Of a DNA stretch of 54,437 nt, positions 18,567 to 27,487 are shown piece after piece. Each line of letters opens with the position of its first letter. Within the stretch, counting starts at the first letter, position 1. The notes below the pieces were generated by a model. It saw only the letters and a program-made list of their open reading frames with translations. It did not search any database and had not been told where the DNA came from. This stretch comes from Micrococcaceae bacterium (GTDB lineage: Bacteria; Actinomycetota; Actinomycetes; Actinomycetales; Micrococcaceae): assembly GCA_025465475.1 (NCBI GenBank), contig JAODMR010000159.1:1-54437 (forward strand). Direction: 5' to 3'. The translations under genes and the position numbers were made by a program.

Positions 18567-19892
18567 TTGCTTACCGCATTTGGCCGCGCCTTTCGCACGC
18601 CTGATCTGCGACGCAAGTTGTTGTTCACGCTGGGAATCATCGCCATTTTCCGGTTGGGTGCCTTCATCCCCTCACCCGGAGTGAACTACCAAAACGTCCA
18701 GACCTGCGTCAACGCCGCTGACACCAATCAGGGGGTCTACCAGCTGGTCAACCTGTTCAGCGGCGGTGCCCTGCTCCAGGTCTCCATCTTTGCCCTCGGC
18801 ATCATGCCCTACATCACGGCCAGCATCATCGTGCAGCTGCTGCGTGTGGTCATTCCCCGCTTCCAGGAACTGCACCAGGAAGGCGCGCAGGGCCAGAGCA
18901 CCCTGACCCAGTACACCCGATACCTGACCATTGCCCTTGGCCTGCTGAACGCAACGACGCTCGTCACGCTGGCCAAGTCCGGGCAACTCCTGGGCAACTG
19001 CGGTGCGGCCGGATCCGCCACCCCGATCATCCCCAACGACAGCCTGATCACCACCATCCTGCTGGTCATCACCTTGACCGCCGGAACCGGCCTGATCATG
19101 TGGATGGGCGAGCTGGTCACCGAAAAGGGTGTCGGCAACGGCATGTCCCTGCTGATCTTCACCGCCATCGCTGCCCGCTTCCCCACGTCCCTGGGTGCCA
19201 TCATCAAGACCAAGGGCTGGGGCGTGTTCTTCGGCGTCCTGCTCGTTGGCCTGGTCGTCGTGGCCCTGGTCGTATTTGTGGAACAGTCCCAGCGCCGCAT
19301 CCCGGTCCAGTACGCCAAGCGGATGATCGGTCGGCGCACGCTCGGCGGAACCAGCACCTACATCCCCATCAAGGTCAACATGGCCGGCGTCATCCCCGTC
19401 ATCTTCGCCTCCTCGATGCTGTACCTGCCGGCCCTGTTGGCGCAGTTCGCCACCCCCGGCAATGGGCAGGCGCCGCCGGAATGGGTCAACTGGATCCAGG
19501 CGAACCTGACCAAGGGTGACCATCCGATCTACATGACCATCTACTTCGTCCTGATTGTGTTCTTCACGTACTTCTATGTGGCGATCACGTTCAACCCCGA
19601 AGAAGTGTCGGACAACATGAAGAAGTACGGCGGCTTCATTCCGGGCATCCGCGCCGGTCGTCCCACCGCCGACTACCTCAGCTACGTGCTGTCCCGGATC
19701 ACCCTGCCCGGCGCCTTCTACCTCGGTTTCGTCGCCCTGATTCCCCTGATCGCCCTGGTGCTGATTCAGGCCAACCAGAACTTCCCGTTCGGTGGAACGT
19801 CGCTGCTGATCATTGTCGGCGTGGGCCTGGAGACGGTGAAACAGATCGACGCCCAACTCCAGCAACGTCACTACGAAGGGTTACTGCGATGA
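18567..19892 (+). CDS. secY: Protein translocase subunit SecY
   Basis: SecY is the channel of the Sec protein-export machinery in the cytoplasmic membrane. The TTG start at 18567 follows AGGAGG closely and gives 441 residues beginning MLTAFGRAFRTPDLRRKLLF. Conserved features include FSGGALLQVSIFALGIMPYI (plug/TM2 region), GMSLLIFTAI, and the cytoplasmic loop NPEEVSDNMKKYGGFIPGIR. About ten hydrophobic segments are evident. The end overlaps adk as ATGA, so SecY and Adk are translationally coupled. Confidence 0.97.
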   Translation: MLTAFGRAFRTPDLRRKLLFTLGIIAIFRLGAFIPSPGVNYQNVQTCVNAADTNQGVYQLVNLFSGGALLQVSIFALGIMPYITASIIVQLLRVVIPRFQELHQEGAQGQSTLTQYTRYLTIALGLLNATTLVTLAKSGQLLGNCGAAGSATPIIPNDSLITTILLVITLTAGTGLIMWMGELVTEKGVGNGMSLLIFTAIAARFPTSLGAIIKTKGWGVFFGVLLVGLVVVALVVFVEQSQRRIPVQYAKRMIGRRTLGGTSTYIPIKVNMAGVIPVIFASSMLYLPALLAQFATPGNGQAPPEWVNWIQANLTKGDHPIYMTIYFVLIVFFTYFYVAITFNPEEVSDNMKKYGGFIPGIRAGRPTADYLSYVLSRITLPGAFYLGFVALIPLIALVLIQANQNFPFGGTSLLIIVGVGLETVKQIDAQLQQRHYEGLLR

Positions 19893-20467
19893 CACGAATG
19901 CTGATCATTGGTCCTCCCGGTTCCGGTAAGGGAACCCAGGCCGAACGCGTCTCCACCCGGCTCGGCGTCGTCGCCATCTCCACCGGCGACATCTTCCGCG
20001 CCAATGTGAAGGGTGAGACCCCGCTGGGACTCGAAGCAAAGCAGTACATCGACAACGGCGACTTCGTCCCTGACAGCGTGACCAACAAGATGGTCCGCGA
20101 CCGCCTCAAGCAAGACGATGCCCTGCACGGCTTCCTTTTGGACGGCTACCCGCGCACCACCGCACAGGTGGACGAACTGGATGACATCCTGGCTGCAGGG
20201 GAGCAGCAGCTCGACGTGGTCCTGCAGCTCACCGCCGACGACGACGAACTCGTCCGCCGGCTGCTCGGCAGGGCAAAGGAGACCGGCCGCAGCGACGACA
20301 ACGAAACGGTCATCCGGCACCGGCTTGACCTCTACCACGACCAGACGGAACCCGTTGTGGCCAGGTACGCCGAACGCGGCATCCTGACCCAGGTAGACGG
20401 CATCGGTGACGTCGACGAGGTCACCGACCGAGTCATGACGGCCATCAGCGCCGCTACCTCCGCCTAG
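19889..20467 (+). CDS. adk: Adenylate kinase
   Basis: Adk interconverts ATP + AMP and 2 ADP in the cytoplasm. The 192-residue length corresponds to the short form without an extended zinc-binding lid. The P-loop GPPGSGKGTQ (residues 8-17), AMP-site STGDIFRAN and the FLLDGYPRTTAQ motif are all present. It overlaps secY by 4 bases and is followed by a clear terminator, giving a secY-adk unit. Confidence 0.97.
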   Translation: MTRMLIIGPPGSGKGTQAERVSTRLGVVAISTGDIFRANVKGETPLGLEAKQYIDNGDFVPDSVTNKMVRDRLKQDDALHGFLLDGYPRTTAQVDELDDILAAGEQQLDVVLQLTADDDELVRRLLGRAKETGRSDDNETVIRHRLDLYHDQTEPVVARYAERGILTQVDGIGDVDEVTDRVMTAISAATSA

Positions 20468-20491
20468 GCGCGGACCACCTGCCGGTTGCCA

Positions 20492-20521
20492 GGCTCCTCC
20501 CGAATTCCCCCGGGAGGAGCC
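20492..20521 (+). terminator. Terminator after adk
   Basis: GGCTCCTCCCG (20492-20502) pairs perfectly with CGGGAGGAGCC (20511-20521), 8-base loop, followed by TTCGCCGTTTC. It lies 24 bases after the adk stop. Confidence 0.88.
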
Positions 20522-20567
20522 TTCGCCGTTTCCCGTCCGGCACCACCACCCAAGGAAAGGATCCGGC

Positions 20568-21404
20568 ATGGCATTCGGCCAGCAGCGGATTGAGTACAAA
20601 ACCAACGAACAAATGCGCCTGATGGCGGCCTCCGGCCAACTGCTGAGCCGCGCCCTGGACACCACGCTGGCAGCCGTCCGGCCCGGCATCACCACCCTGG
20701 AACTCGACGGCATCTTTGCCGACGTCCTCGCCGCATCGGGAAGCGTCTCCAACTTCCTGGGCTATTCCGGCTACCCGGCCTCAATCTGCACCTCCGTCAA
20801 CGAGGAAGTGGTGCATGGCATCCCGTCGGACCGGCCATTGCAAGCCGGCGACATCCTCTCCGTGGACGGAGGCGCCGTCCTGCAGGGCTGGCACTCCGAC
20901 TCCGCCCGCACCGTGATCGTCGGCGGACAGGCTGCCGCGGACCCGGACGACCAGCGGCTCTCGGACCTGACCGAGGAATCCCTCTGGCGGGGCATCGCAG
21001 CCCTCGCCGCCGCCAGCCACGTCGGCGAAATCGGTGCGGCCATCGACGACTACGTCTCCGCGGCTCCCGGCCCGGCGCTGGGCATCCTGCAGGACTATGT
21101 GGGGCACGGCATCGGCACCGCCATGCACATGCCGCCGGACGTGCTCAACTACCGCACCAGCTCCAAGGGACCCCGCGTGCGACCCGGATTGTGCCTGGCC
21201 ATTGAACCCATGCTGGTCCGCGGCGGGCTGGAAACACACGTGCTCGCCGACGACTGGACAGTGGTCACGGCGGACGGCGCCCGGGCCGCGCACTGGGAGC
21301 ACTCCGTCGCAGTTCACGAGGCAGGCATTTGGGTGCTGACAGCAGCCGACGGCGGCGCGTCCCGGCTGGCCCCGCTGGGCGTCATTCCCACCCCCATTCC
21401 CTGA
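20568..21404 (+). CDS. map: Type I methionine aminopeptidase
   Basis: MetAP removes the N-terminal methionine from nascent proteins using a two-metal site. The 278-residue product shows the metal ligands D100 (LSVDGG), D111 (HSDSAR), H180 (YVGHGIG), E213 (AIEPML) and E244 (HWEHSVAV), plus H83 in VVHGIP. AAGGAAAGGATCC lies just upstream of the ATG. The N-terminus has no zinc-finger extension. It sits between adk and infA as in other actinobacteria, with a P1-family peptidase gene inserted after it. Confidence 0.96.
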   Translation: MAFGQQRIEYKTNEQMRLMAASGQLLSRALDTTLAAVRPGITTLELDGIFADVLAASGSVSNFLGYSGYPASICTSVNEEVVHGIPSDRPLQAGDILSVDGGAVLQGWHSDSARTVIVGGQAAADPDDQRLSDLTEESLWRGIAALAAASHVGEIGAAIDDYVSAAPGPALGILQDYVGHGIGTAMHMPPDVLNYRTSSKGPRVRPGLCLAIEPMLVRGGLETHVLADDWTVVTADGARAAHWEHSVAVHEAGIWVLTAADGGASRLAPLGVIPTPIP

Positions 21405-21430
21405 ATCCGCAGCAGGAAGAGAGCACGGCC

Positions 21431-22411
21431 ATGACCTCTCCGGGATCCATCACCGACGTTCCCGGCGTGCGCGTCGGCTCGGCGCAGCGGATCGGTGACG
21501 GCTGGCTGTCGGGCGTGACGGTCGTGCTGCCTCCGCCGGGCACCGTCGGATCAGTCGACGTGCGGGGCGGGGGCCCGGGCACCCACGAGACTGACGCCCT
21601 TGACCCTACAACGCTGGTCCCCACCGTGGACGCGGTGGTGCTGACCGGTGGCAGCGCCTATGGGCTGGCAACGGCGGGCGGCACCCAGCAATGGTGCGAG
21701 GAGCAGGGCCGCGGCTTCGCAGTCGACGGGGGAGTCGTTCCCATCGTCCCGGCAGCGGCAATCTTCGATCTCGGCAGGGGTGGGAACTTCGCGGCCAGGC
21801 CGGACGCCGCGCTGGGCTACGAGGCGGCCCGGCTGGCCGGCGGCAGTGCGCCTGGAGCCGACGTCGCACGCGGCAACGCCGGAGCCGGCACCGGAGCGAT
21901 GCTGGGCAGGGCCTCGTGGAAGGGCGGGCAGGGAACGGCCGCCGTCCGGCTGGTCTCCGATGGAAATGTCGTCGTGGGCGCCTTGGCCGTGGTCAACGCC
22001 GCCGGGCTGCCCTGGCAGGGTACGCCACACAGCACCGGGCGCGGCGGCGCAAACCCGGCAGGGCTGAACACCACCCTCGTCGTGATCGCCACCAATGCAG
22101 TCCTTACCCCGGCGGAATGCCGTCGGACCGCCACCGCGGCCCACGCCGGGCTGGCCCGGGCCCTGGAGCCGGTCTCCACGCTGGTTGACGGGGACACCAT
22201 CTTCACCCTGGCCACCGGCCAGGTGGCGGCACCGGCCGAGCAGGTTAGGGTTGCGTTCCTGGTGGAACTGCAGGCCGCCGCCGCAGAGGCCGCCCGGCTG
22301 GCGGTGCTGGACGGCATCGCTTCCGCAGCAGCGGTGGACACGCCCGCCGGCTCGTGGCAGCCATGGCCCGGCGGGCAGGTTGAGGAAGCACCAGGCGACA
22401 AAAGGCCCTAG
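21431..22411 (+). CDS. P1 family (DmpA/NylC-like) self-processing peptidase or amidase
   Basis: A 326-residue member of the P1/S58 family of N-terminal-nucleophile hydrolases, which include the aminopeptidase DmpA and the nylon-oligomer hydrolase NylC. The start MTSPGSITDVPGVRVGSAQR is the standard family N-terminus. LTGGSAYGLATAGG (71-84) and GNAGAGTGAMLG (148-159) are conserved. GLNTTLVVIATNA places the predicted autocleavage between N213 and T214, with Thr214 as the nucleophile, as in the NylC-like branch. It begins 26 bases after map. The substrate cannot be predicted; it may act on D-amino acid or beta-peptide amides. Confidence 0.88.
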   Translation: MTSPGSITDVPGVRVGSAQRIGDGWLSGVTVVLPPPGTVGSVDVRGGGPGTHETDALDPTTLVPTVDAVVLTGGSAYGLATAGGTQQWCEEQGRGFAVDGGVVPIVPAAAIFDLGRGGNFAARPDAALGYEAARLAGGSAPGADVARGNAGAGTGAMLGRASWKGGQGTAAVRLVSDGNVVVGALAVVNAAGLPWQGTPHSTGRGGANPAGLNTTLVVIATNAVLTPAECRRTATAAHAGLARALEPVSTLVDGDTIFTLATGQVAAPAEQVRVAFLVELQAAAAEAARLAVLDGIASAAAVDTPAGSWQPWPGGQVEEAPGDKRP

Positions 22412-22423
22412 TGTAACGCCGAT

Positions 22424-22628
22424 TTCACTTAACCTAGAACATGCCGTAGAGTTGTTTGTTGGTTGTCTGGCTCCGGCGTGCCTGATGAAGGCCGTGCCGT
22501 AGCAACCCGGATGGAACCCCTGGTTCCGGTCCTGCAGGCAAAATACCACATCAGAAGTACATGGAATCCCCGCTGAGATTCGCCCTGAATCTCGCCGGTG
22601 GGGAACCGAACAACAGTTAGCGGAGGAT
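22424..22628 (+). promoter_or_regulatory. infA promoter and structured leader
   Basis: TTCACT (22424-22429), 17 bases, TAGAGT (22447-22452) is one of the best promoters in the window and is nearly identical to the tuf promoter. The leader of about 170 bases contains a nested hairpin directly before the start: GAGATTC (22575-22581) with GAATCTC (22587-22593) inside CCCC (22568-22571) with GGGG (22600-22603). AGCGGAGGAT then precedes the ATG. The hairpin might modulate IF-1 synthesis; that is inference. Confidence 0.7.
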
Positions 22629-22850
22629 ATGGCCAAGAAAGACGGGGTCATTGAGATCGAAGGCGTTGTGACTGAGGCTCTGCCCAATGCGATGTTTCGC
22701 GTTGAGCTGACCAACAAGCACGTCGTCCTCGCACACATCTCAGGAAAGATGCGCCAGCACTACATTCGAATCCTCCCTGAGGACCGGGTAGTGGTGGAGC
22801 TGAGCCCTTACGACCTCACACGTGGTCGTATTGTCTACCGCTACAAATAA
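22629..22850 (+). CDS. infA: Translation initiation factor IF-1
   Basis: IF-1 occupies the A site of the 30S subunit during initiation. The 73-residue OB-fold protein begins [20 protein letters not shown] and contains [20 protein letters not shown], fully conserved. GGAGGAT precedes the ATG. First gene of the infA-rpmJ-rpsM-rpsK-rpoA-rplQ series. Confidence 0.98.
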   Translation: MAKKDGVIEIEGVVTEALPNAMFRVELTNKHVVLAHISGKMRQHYIRILPEDRVVVELSPYDLTRGRIVYRYK

Positions 22851-22879
22851 CCATCCCTGCAAATACGCAAAGGAATGCC

Positions 22880-22993
22880 ATGAAGGTCAAGCCGAGCGTC
22901 AAGCAGATCTGCGATAAGTGCAAGGTGATTCGCCGTAACGGGCGAGTCATGGTGATCTGCGAGAACCCGCGCCACAAGCAGCGCCAGGGCTAA
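22880..22993 (+). CDS. rpmJ: 50S ribosomal protein L36 (zinc-binding form)
   Basis: A 37-residue protein beginning [20 protein letters not shown]. The zinc ligands C11, C14, C27 and H32 are all present, so this is the zinc-dependent (C+) form. AAAGGA precedes the ATG. In actinobacteria a zinc-free paralogue is often encoded elsewhere under Zur control; none is visible here. Confidence 0.97.
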   Translation: MKVKPSVKQICDKCKVIRRNGRVMVICENPRHKQRQG

Positions 22994-23180
22994 ATGCCTA
23001 TCGGGGAAACCCGGCACTGCTTACCCACGCAAGTAAATAAAGGCAGCACAAGCCGACAGGAAACGCCGCGACTAACCGCAGCGGATCCCGACGGCGAACC
23101 CCCGGTCGGAGGCCGGGGCCGCACAAGCAGTGCGGGTGTACTGCCTACGACCTCCGGTTTATCCAAGGAGTACCGCCACT

Positions 23181-23558
23181 ATGGCTCGTCTCGCTGGCGT
23201 AGACCTTCCCCGCGAAAAGCGGTTGGAAGTAGCGCTTACCTACATCTACGGCGTGGGCAAGACCCGTGCACACAAGACCCTGGCTGACACCGGCATTTCT
23301 CCGGACGTCCGCGTGAAGGACCTGTCCGACGCTGAACTGGTTCAGCTGCGTGACTACATCGAGGGCAACTACAAGGTTGAGGGTGACCTCCGCCGTGAGG
23401 TGGCCGCCGACATCCGCCGCAAGGTTGAAATCGGCAGCTACGAAGGCATCCGGCACCGCCGCGGACTGCCGGTACGCGGACAGCGTACGAAGACCAACGC
23501 CCGTACCCGCAAGGGCCCGAAGCGTACCGTCGCCGGCAAGAAGAAGGCCGGACGTTAA
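23181..23558 (+). CDS. rpsM: 30S ribosomal protein S13
   Basis: S13 is a head protein contacting the P-site tRNA and the 50S subunit. The ATG at 23181, preceded by AAGGAG, gives 125 residues beginning [20 protein letters not shown]; an in-frame ATG 51 bases upstream is rejected because the extension is not conserved. The C-terminus [18 protein letters not shown] is the usual basic tail. The 187-base gap after rpmJ holds no gene. Confidence 0.98.
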   Translation: MARLAGVDLPREKRLEVALTYIYGVGKTRAHKTLADTGISPDVRVKDLSDAELVQLRDYIEGNYKVEGDLRREVAADIRRKVEIGSYEGIRHRRGLPVRGQRTKTNARTRKGPKRTVAGKKKAGR

Positions 23559-23598
23559 TCCGTCCTCCTTCCCCCAATAACTTTCTGTAGGAGAAATA

Positions 23599-24000
23599 AT
23601 GCCCCCGAAGACTCGTGGAGCGGTTCGCAAGCCGCGTCGCAAGGATAAGAAGAATATCGCGCTCGGCCAGGCGCATATCAAGAGCACGTTCAACAACACC
23701 ATCGTGTCCATCACGGACCCGAGCGGTGCAGTCATCTCCTGGGCTTCCGCCGGTGAGGTTGGCTTCAAGGGATCGCGTAAGTCCACTCCGTTCGCAGCCC
23801 AGATGGCTGCCGAGGCAGCTGCAAAGCGCGCCCAGGAGCACGGCCTGCGCAAGGTCGACGTCTTCGTGAAGGGTCCGGGATCCGGACGCGAGACGGCCAT
23901 CCGTTCGCTGCAGGCCGCTGGCCTTGAGGTTGGCTCCATCTCGGACGTCACCCCCAGCGCGCACAACGGCTGCCGTCCGCCCAAGCGCCGCCGCGTCTAA
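23599..24000 (+). CDS. rpsK: 30S ribosomal protein S11
   Basis: S11 lies on the 30S platform. It has 133 residues, with the core [20 protein letters not shown] and the conserved end [28 protein letters not shown] precedes the ATG. rpsD, which follows rpsK in many bacteria, is absent here, as in other actinobacteria of this type. Confidence 0.98.
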   Translation: MPPKTRGAVRKPRRKDKKNIALGQAHIKSTFNNTIVSITDPSGAVISWASAGEVGFKGSRKSTPFAAQMAAEAAAKRAQEHGLRKVDVFVKGPGSGRETAIRSLQAAGLEVGSISDVTPSAHNGCRPPKRRRV

Positions 24001-24012
24001 GCCTTATGGCTC

Positions 24013-24063
24013 CAGTTGGCCCTTGCCGTCCAGCCCCTCGGGGCGGGCGGGAAGGGCCAACTG
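24013..24063 (+). terminator. Hairpin between rpsK and rpoA
   Basis: CAGTTGGCCCTT (24013-24024) pairs perfectly with AAGGGCCAACTG (24052-24063), with an inner GCCCC/GGGGC stem. No T run. It may reduce transcription into rpoA, which has a promoter candidate downstream. Confidence 0.7.
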
Positions 24064-24089
24064 CCGGGCGTTAAGACCTAGACCATTTC

Positions 24090-24118
24090 TTTCCACCGCC
24101 TGTGTTGCGTCATATAGC
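24090..24118 (+). promoter_or_regulatory. rpoA promoter candidate
   Basis: TTTCCA (24090-24095), a 17-base spacer and TATAGC (24113-24118) lie after the rpsK hairpin and 27 bases before the rpoA GTG. The hexamers are moderate matches. Confidence 0.4.
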
Positions 24119-24144
24119 GGACGCTCCCTGAAAGGAAACCCCCA

Positions 24145-25155
24145 GTGCTCATTGCACAGCGCCCCACCCTTACCGAAGAGGTCGTCTCCGATAACCGCTC
24201 ACGGTTCGTCATCGAACCGCTCGAGCCGGGCTTCGGTTACACCCTCGGAAACTCCCTCCGCCGCACCCTGCTGTCCTCCATTCCCGGAGCCGCTGTCACC
24301 AGCATCCGGATCGACGGAGTGCTGCACGAGTTCACCACGGTTCCCGGTGTCAAGGAAGACGTCACCGAGATCATCCTGAACATCAAGAGCCTGTCCGTCT
24401 CGTCTGAGCACGACGAGCCCGTTGTGGCGTACCTGCGCAAGCAGGGACCCGGCGTCGTTACCGCTGCGGACATCGCGCCGCCGGCCGGCGTCGAGTTCCA
24501 CAACCCGGACCTGCACATTGCCACGCTGAACTCGAAGGGCAAGTTCGAACTCGAACTGACCATCGAACGCGGCCGCGGCTACGTATCTGCTGCCCAGAAC
24601 AAGTCAGGCGACGCAGAGATCGGCCGCATTCCGGTCGACTCCATCTACTCGCCGGTCCTCAAGGTCACCTTCCGCGTGGAGGCGACCCGTGTTGAGCAGC
24701 GCACCGACTTCGACCGCCTGGTGGTTGACGTGGAAACCAAGCAGGCCATCGCCCCGCGCGATGCCGTGGCTTCCGCCGGCACCACCCTGGTTGAACTGTT
24801 CGGCCTGGCCCGTGAACTGAACACGGCAGCTGAAGGCATCGAGATCGGGCCGTCCCCGACCGACGCCGCGCTGGCCGCAGACATGGCCCTGCCGATCGAG
24901 GACCTGGACCTCACCGTCCGTTCCTACAACTGCCTCAAGCGTGAGGGCATCCACTCCGTGGGTGAACTCGTTGCTCGCTCCGAGGCCGACCTGATGGACA
25001 TCCGCAACTTCGGTGCCAAGTCCATTGATGAGGTCAAGGCAAAGCTTGTCGAGCTGGGCCTGTCCCTGAAGGATTCCCCTCCAGGATTCGACCTGGCCGC
25101 CCGCGCTGCAGCCATCGATGAGAACGACGACGCCTTCGGCGACGACGAACTCTAA
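24145..25155 (+). CDS. rpoA: RNA polymerase subunit alpha
   Basis: The alpha dimer scaffolds RNA polymerase assembly. The GTG start (after GAAAGGAAACCCCCA) gives 336 residues beginning [20 protein letters not shown]. The N-terminal domain includes [20 protein letters not shown]; the C-terminal domain, which binds UP elements and activators, includes [20 protein letters not shown] and [14 protein letters not shown]. The acidic end is typical. Followed by rplQ after 76 bases. Confidence 0.98.
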   Translation: MLIAQRPTLTEEVVSDNRSRFVIEPLEPGFGYTLGNSLRRTLLSSIPGAAVTSIRIDGVLHEFTTVPGVKEDVTEIILNIKSLSVSSEHDEPVVAYLRKQGPGVVTAADIAPPAGVEFHNPDLHIATLNSKGKFELELTIERGRGYVSAAQNKSGDAEIGRIPVDSIYSPVLKVTFRVEATRVEQRTDFDRLVVDVETKQAIAPRDAVASAGTTLVELFGLARELNTAAEGIEIGPSPTDAALAADMALPIEDLDLTVRSYNCLKREGIHSVGELVARSEADLMDIRNFGAKSIDEVKAKLVELGLSLKDSPPGFDLAARAAAIDENDDAFGDDEL

Positions 25156-25231
25156 AGACGAACAACACTTCGGCGCGCCGGTGAACGTCCCGCACGGGAA
25201 CCGGTAAGCCAACACTTGAGGAGAAAACACC

Positions 25232-25750
25232 ATGCCTACCCCCACCAAGGGTCCGCGCCTCGGAGGCAGTGCCGCCCACCAGCGGCTCATGCTGGCCAAC
25301 CTGGCCGCCGCCCTGTTCGAGCACAAGCGGATCACCACCACGGAAACCAAGGCCAAGCGCCTGAAGCCCTACGCTGAGCGACTGGTCACTTTCGCCAAGC
25401 GCGGGGACCTGGCCTCGCGCCGCCGCGTGCTCGGCCTGATCAGCAACAAGGGCATCGTCCACGAGCTGTTCACCGACATCGCCCAGGCAGTCGAGAACCG
25501 CGAAGGCGGCTACACCCGCATCACCAAGATCGGTCCCCGTAAGGGCGACAACGCGCCGATGGCCGTTATCGAACTGGTTCTGGATCCCCTGAGCCCGAAG
25601 CAGTCAGTTGTTGCGGAAGCCACCCAGGCCGCCGCCGTTGCTGCTCCGGTCGCTGAAGCTGCTCCGGTCGCTGAGGAAGCTCCGGTTGCTGAGGAAGCTC
25701 CGGTCGCTGAAGCGGCACCGGTTGCTGACGCTGCCCAGGACGAGAAGTAA
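25232..25750 (+). CDS. rplQ: 50S ribosomal protein L17, with Ala/Pro/Val/Glu repeat tail
   Basis: L17 surrounds the tunnel exit. The conserved 120-residue domain starts [20 protein letters not shown] and ends near [17 protein letters not shown] tail of about 45 residues follows with a degenerate APVAE repeat ([20 protein letters not shown]), encoded by 15-18-base units. The total of 172 residues is longer than the usual 115-130. Last ribosomal gene of the alpha block. Confidence 0.96.
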   Translation: MPTPTKGPRLGGSAAHQRLMLANLAAALFEHKRITTTETKAKRLKPYAERLVTFAKRGDLASRRRVLGLISNKGIVHELFTDIAQAVENREGGYTRITKIGPRKGDNAPMAVIELVLDPLSPKQSVVAEATQAAAVAAPVAEAAPVAEEAPVAEEAPVAEAAPVADAAQDEK

Positions 25751-25764
25751 GCTCTTCCGCGAAT

Positions 25765-25847
25765 TTCCGGCTTCGGTCGGATGCGCAGTAATTTAGAGCA
25801 ATGACATATCAGGAACCCGCTGCCCTCCAAAGGGACAGCGGGTTCCT
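25765..25847 (+). promoter_or_regulatory. truA -10 box at the start codon, and terminator-like hairpin inside the first codons
   Basis: TTCCGG (25765-25770), 18 bases, TAATTT (25789-25794) ends 6 bases before the truA ATG, so a leaderless mRNA is possible. A very strong hairpin follows within the coding sequence: AGGAACCCGCTG (25811-25822) with CAGCGGGTTCCT (25836-25847), plus CCCT/AGGG inside. It looks like the terminator of the rplQ transcript, placed 10 bases into truA. Confidence 0.55.
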
Positions 25848-26688
25848 GCGTATCCGGCTTGACCTGGGCTACGACGGCGGCCCGTTCAGTGGGTGGGCCA
25901 TCCAGCCGGGCCGCACCACCGTCCAGGGTGCGCTGGAGGAAGCCTTGGCACTGCTGCTGCGACGCCCCATCCGCGTCACCGTTGCCGGGCGCACCGACGC
26001 CGGCGTCCACGCCCGCGGCCAGGTGGTCCATCTCGACCTGACGACGGCGGAGTGGTCAGGCCTGAGGCGCGGAGCCGACGTCGAGCCCAACGTAGCCCTG
26101 CTGCGTCGCCTCCGAGGGGCTCTCAACCGGGTGCTGGGCGACTTGGGCGGCGCGGTGGAGGTGCACAACGCCGTCGTGGCGCCTCCGGGCTTCGATGCCC
26201 GCTTCTCCGCCCTCTGGCGCCGCTACAGCTACCGGATCGCGGATGGGACGCTGCAGTGGGATCCGCTGCTGCGCACCACCACCCTGTGGCACAAGGCACC
26301 GTTGGACCTTGAGCGAATGAACGCCGCTGCCCAGCCGTTGCTGGGCCTGCAGGACTTCCTGGCGTTCTGCAAACCCAGGGAAGGGGCAACCACGGTACGC
26401 GAACTCCAGCGATTCGAGTTCAACCGGGGCACGGACGGCATCCTCCTGGCCACGGTGCAGGCCGATGCGTTCTGCCACAACATGGTCAGGTCCCTGGTCG
26501 GCGCAGCGCTGCTGGTCGGGGAGGGGCGCGAGGGGACGTCCTGGCTGCAGGAGCGGTTGCATGCCAGGATTCGGGACGCCCGGTCAAAGCTGGCGCCGGC
26601 GCATCCCCTGGTCCTGGAGGAGGTCCGCTACCCCTCCGACGAAGCCCTGCACCAGCGGGCCCACCAAACCAGGGCCCTCCGCTGCTGA
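25801..26688 (+). CDS. truA: tRNA pseudouridine(38-40) synthase
   Basis: TruA converts uridines 38-40 of the tRNA anticodon stem to pseudouridine. The 295-residue protein has the catalytic aspartate D66 in VAGRTDAGVHARGQ, and the conserved RLDLGYDGGPFSGWA at residues 19-33. There is no Shine-Dalgarno sequence before ATG 25801 and no alternative start before the conserved region, so the first 16 residues, encoded through a strong hairpin, are probably translated from a leaderless message. Family length is usual for actinobacteria. Confidence 0.93.
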   Translation: MTYQEPAALQRDSGFLRIRLDLGYDGGPFSGWAIQPGRTTVQGALEEALALLLRRPIRVTVAGRTDAGVHARGQVVHLDLTTAEWSGLRRGADVEPNVALLRRLRGALNRVLGDLGGAVEVHNAVVAPPGFDARFSALWRRYSYRIADGTLQWDPLLRTTTLWHKAPLDLERMNAAAQPLLGLQDFLAFCKPREGATTVRELQRFEFNRGTDGILLATVQADAFCHNMVRSLVGAALLVGEGREGTSWLQERLHARIRDARSKLAPAHPLVLEEVRYPSDEALHQRAHQTRALRC

Positions 26689-26779
26689 TACGGCCGGTCG
26701 TCCTTGCACTTGCCCCTGCTGGTTTCTTCGCCGTTTCGGCCGGTCGGAGGAGTAGCATGACCTCCGGCGCGTGCGCGCT

Positions 26780-27006
26780 TTGACCTGAGGCGTCCCGGCG
26801 CGCTATTCTTGATAGTCGTTGTGCGTGTCCTATCTCGATAGCGCATGCCCGACTGGAGACTTGGTTGCAGAGTCATCATTCAGCGGGCATGATCGGGACT
26901 TTTGGATTACTGGTTTTTGGAGCCCTCACCTCTGTTCCGGTAGCGCATAGATAGCAGGCGTACAACTCGTAGCGCCACTAAAGAACAAGAATTGAAGGCA
27001 AAAACC
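26780..27006 (+). promoter_or_regulatory. rplM promoter and leader with inverted repeat
   Basis: The 318-base gap between truA and rplM holds TTGACC (26780-26785), 18 bases, TATTCT (26804-26809), a strong promoter. The leader of about 190 bases contains CATGCCCG (26844-26851) and CGGGCATG (26884-26891), an 8-bp inverted repeat around a 32-base loop. Leaders before rplM regulate by L13 binding in some bacteria; whether this one does is unknown. I see nothing else in the gap. Confidence 0.7.
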
Positions 27007-27450
27007 GTGCGTACGTACACCCCGAAGCCCGGCGACATCAACCGCCAGTGGCACGTCATTGACGCCACCGACGTTGTCCTAGGCCGTCTTGCCAGCCAGA
27101 CCGCAACACTGCTGCGCGGAAAGCACAAGCCGACCTTTGCACCCCATATGGATATGGGCGACTTCGTCATCATCATCAACGCCGAGAAGGTTGCCCTGAC
27201 CGGCGCCAAGCTCGAGCAGAAGCGCGCTTACCGCCACTCCGGTTACCCGGGCGGCCTGAGCAGCGTCAACTACGCGGAGCTGCTGGAATCAAACCCGGTC
27301 CGCGCCGTGGAAAAGGCCATTCGTGGCATGCTCCCCAAGAATTCCCTGGCTGCCCAGCAGCTGGGCAAGCTGAAGGTCTACCGGGGCGCCGAGCACCCGC
27401 ACGCCGCGCAGCAGCCGAAGACGTTCGAAATCACCCAGGTCGCCCAGTAG
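27007..27450 (+). CDS. rplM: 50S ribosomal protein L13
   Basis: L13 is an early 50S assembly protein. The GTG at 27007 gives the standard 147 residues beginning [20 protein letters not shown]; an in-frame TTG 15 bases upstream is possible but adds non-conserved residues. The signature [20 protein letters not shown] and the [20 protein letters not shown] segment are present. Co-transcribed with rpsI, 37 bases downstream. Confidence 0.97.
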   Translation: MRTYTPKPGDINRQWHVIDATDVVLGRLASQTATLLRGKHKPTFAPHMDMGDFVIIINAEKVALTGAKLEQKRAYRHSGYPGGLSSVNYAELLESNPVRAVEKAIRGMLPKNSLAAQQLGKLKVYRGAEHPHAAQQPKTFEITQVAQ

Positions 27451-27487
27451 TCCTGGCCACCAACCCAATAGTTATTCAAGGAGAATC

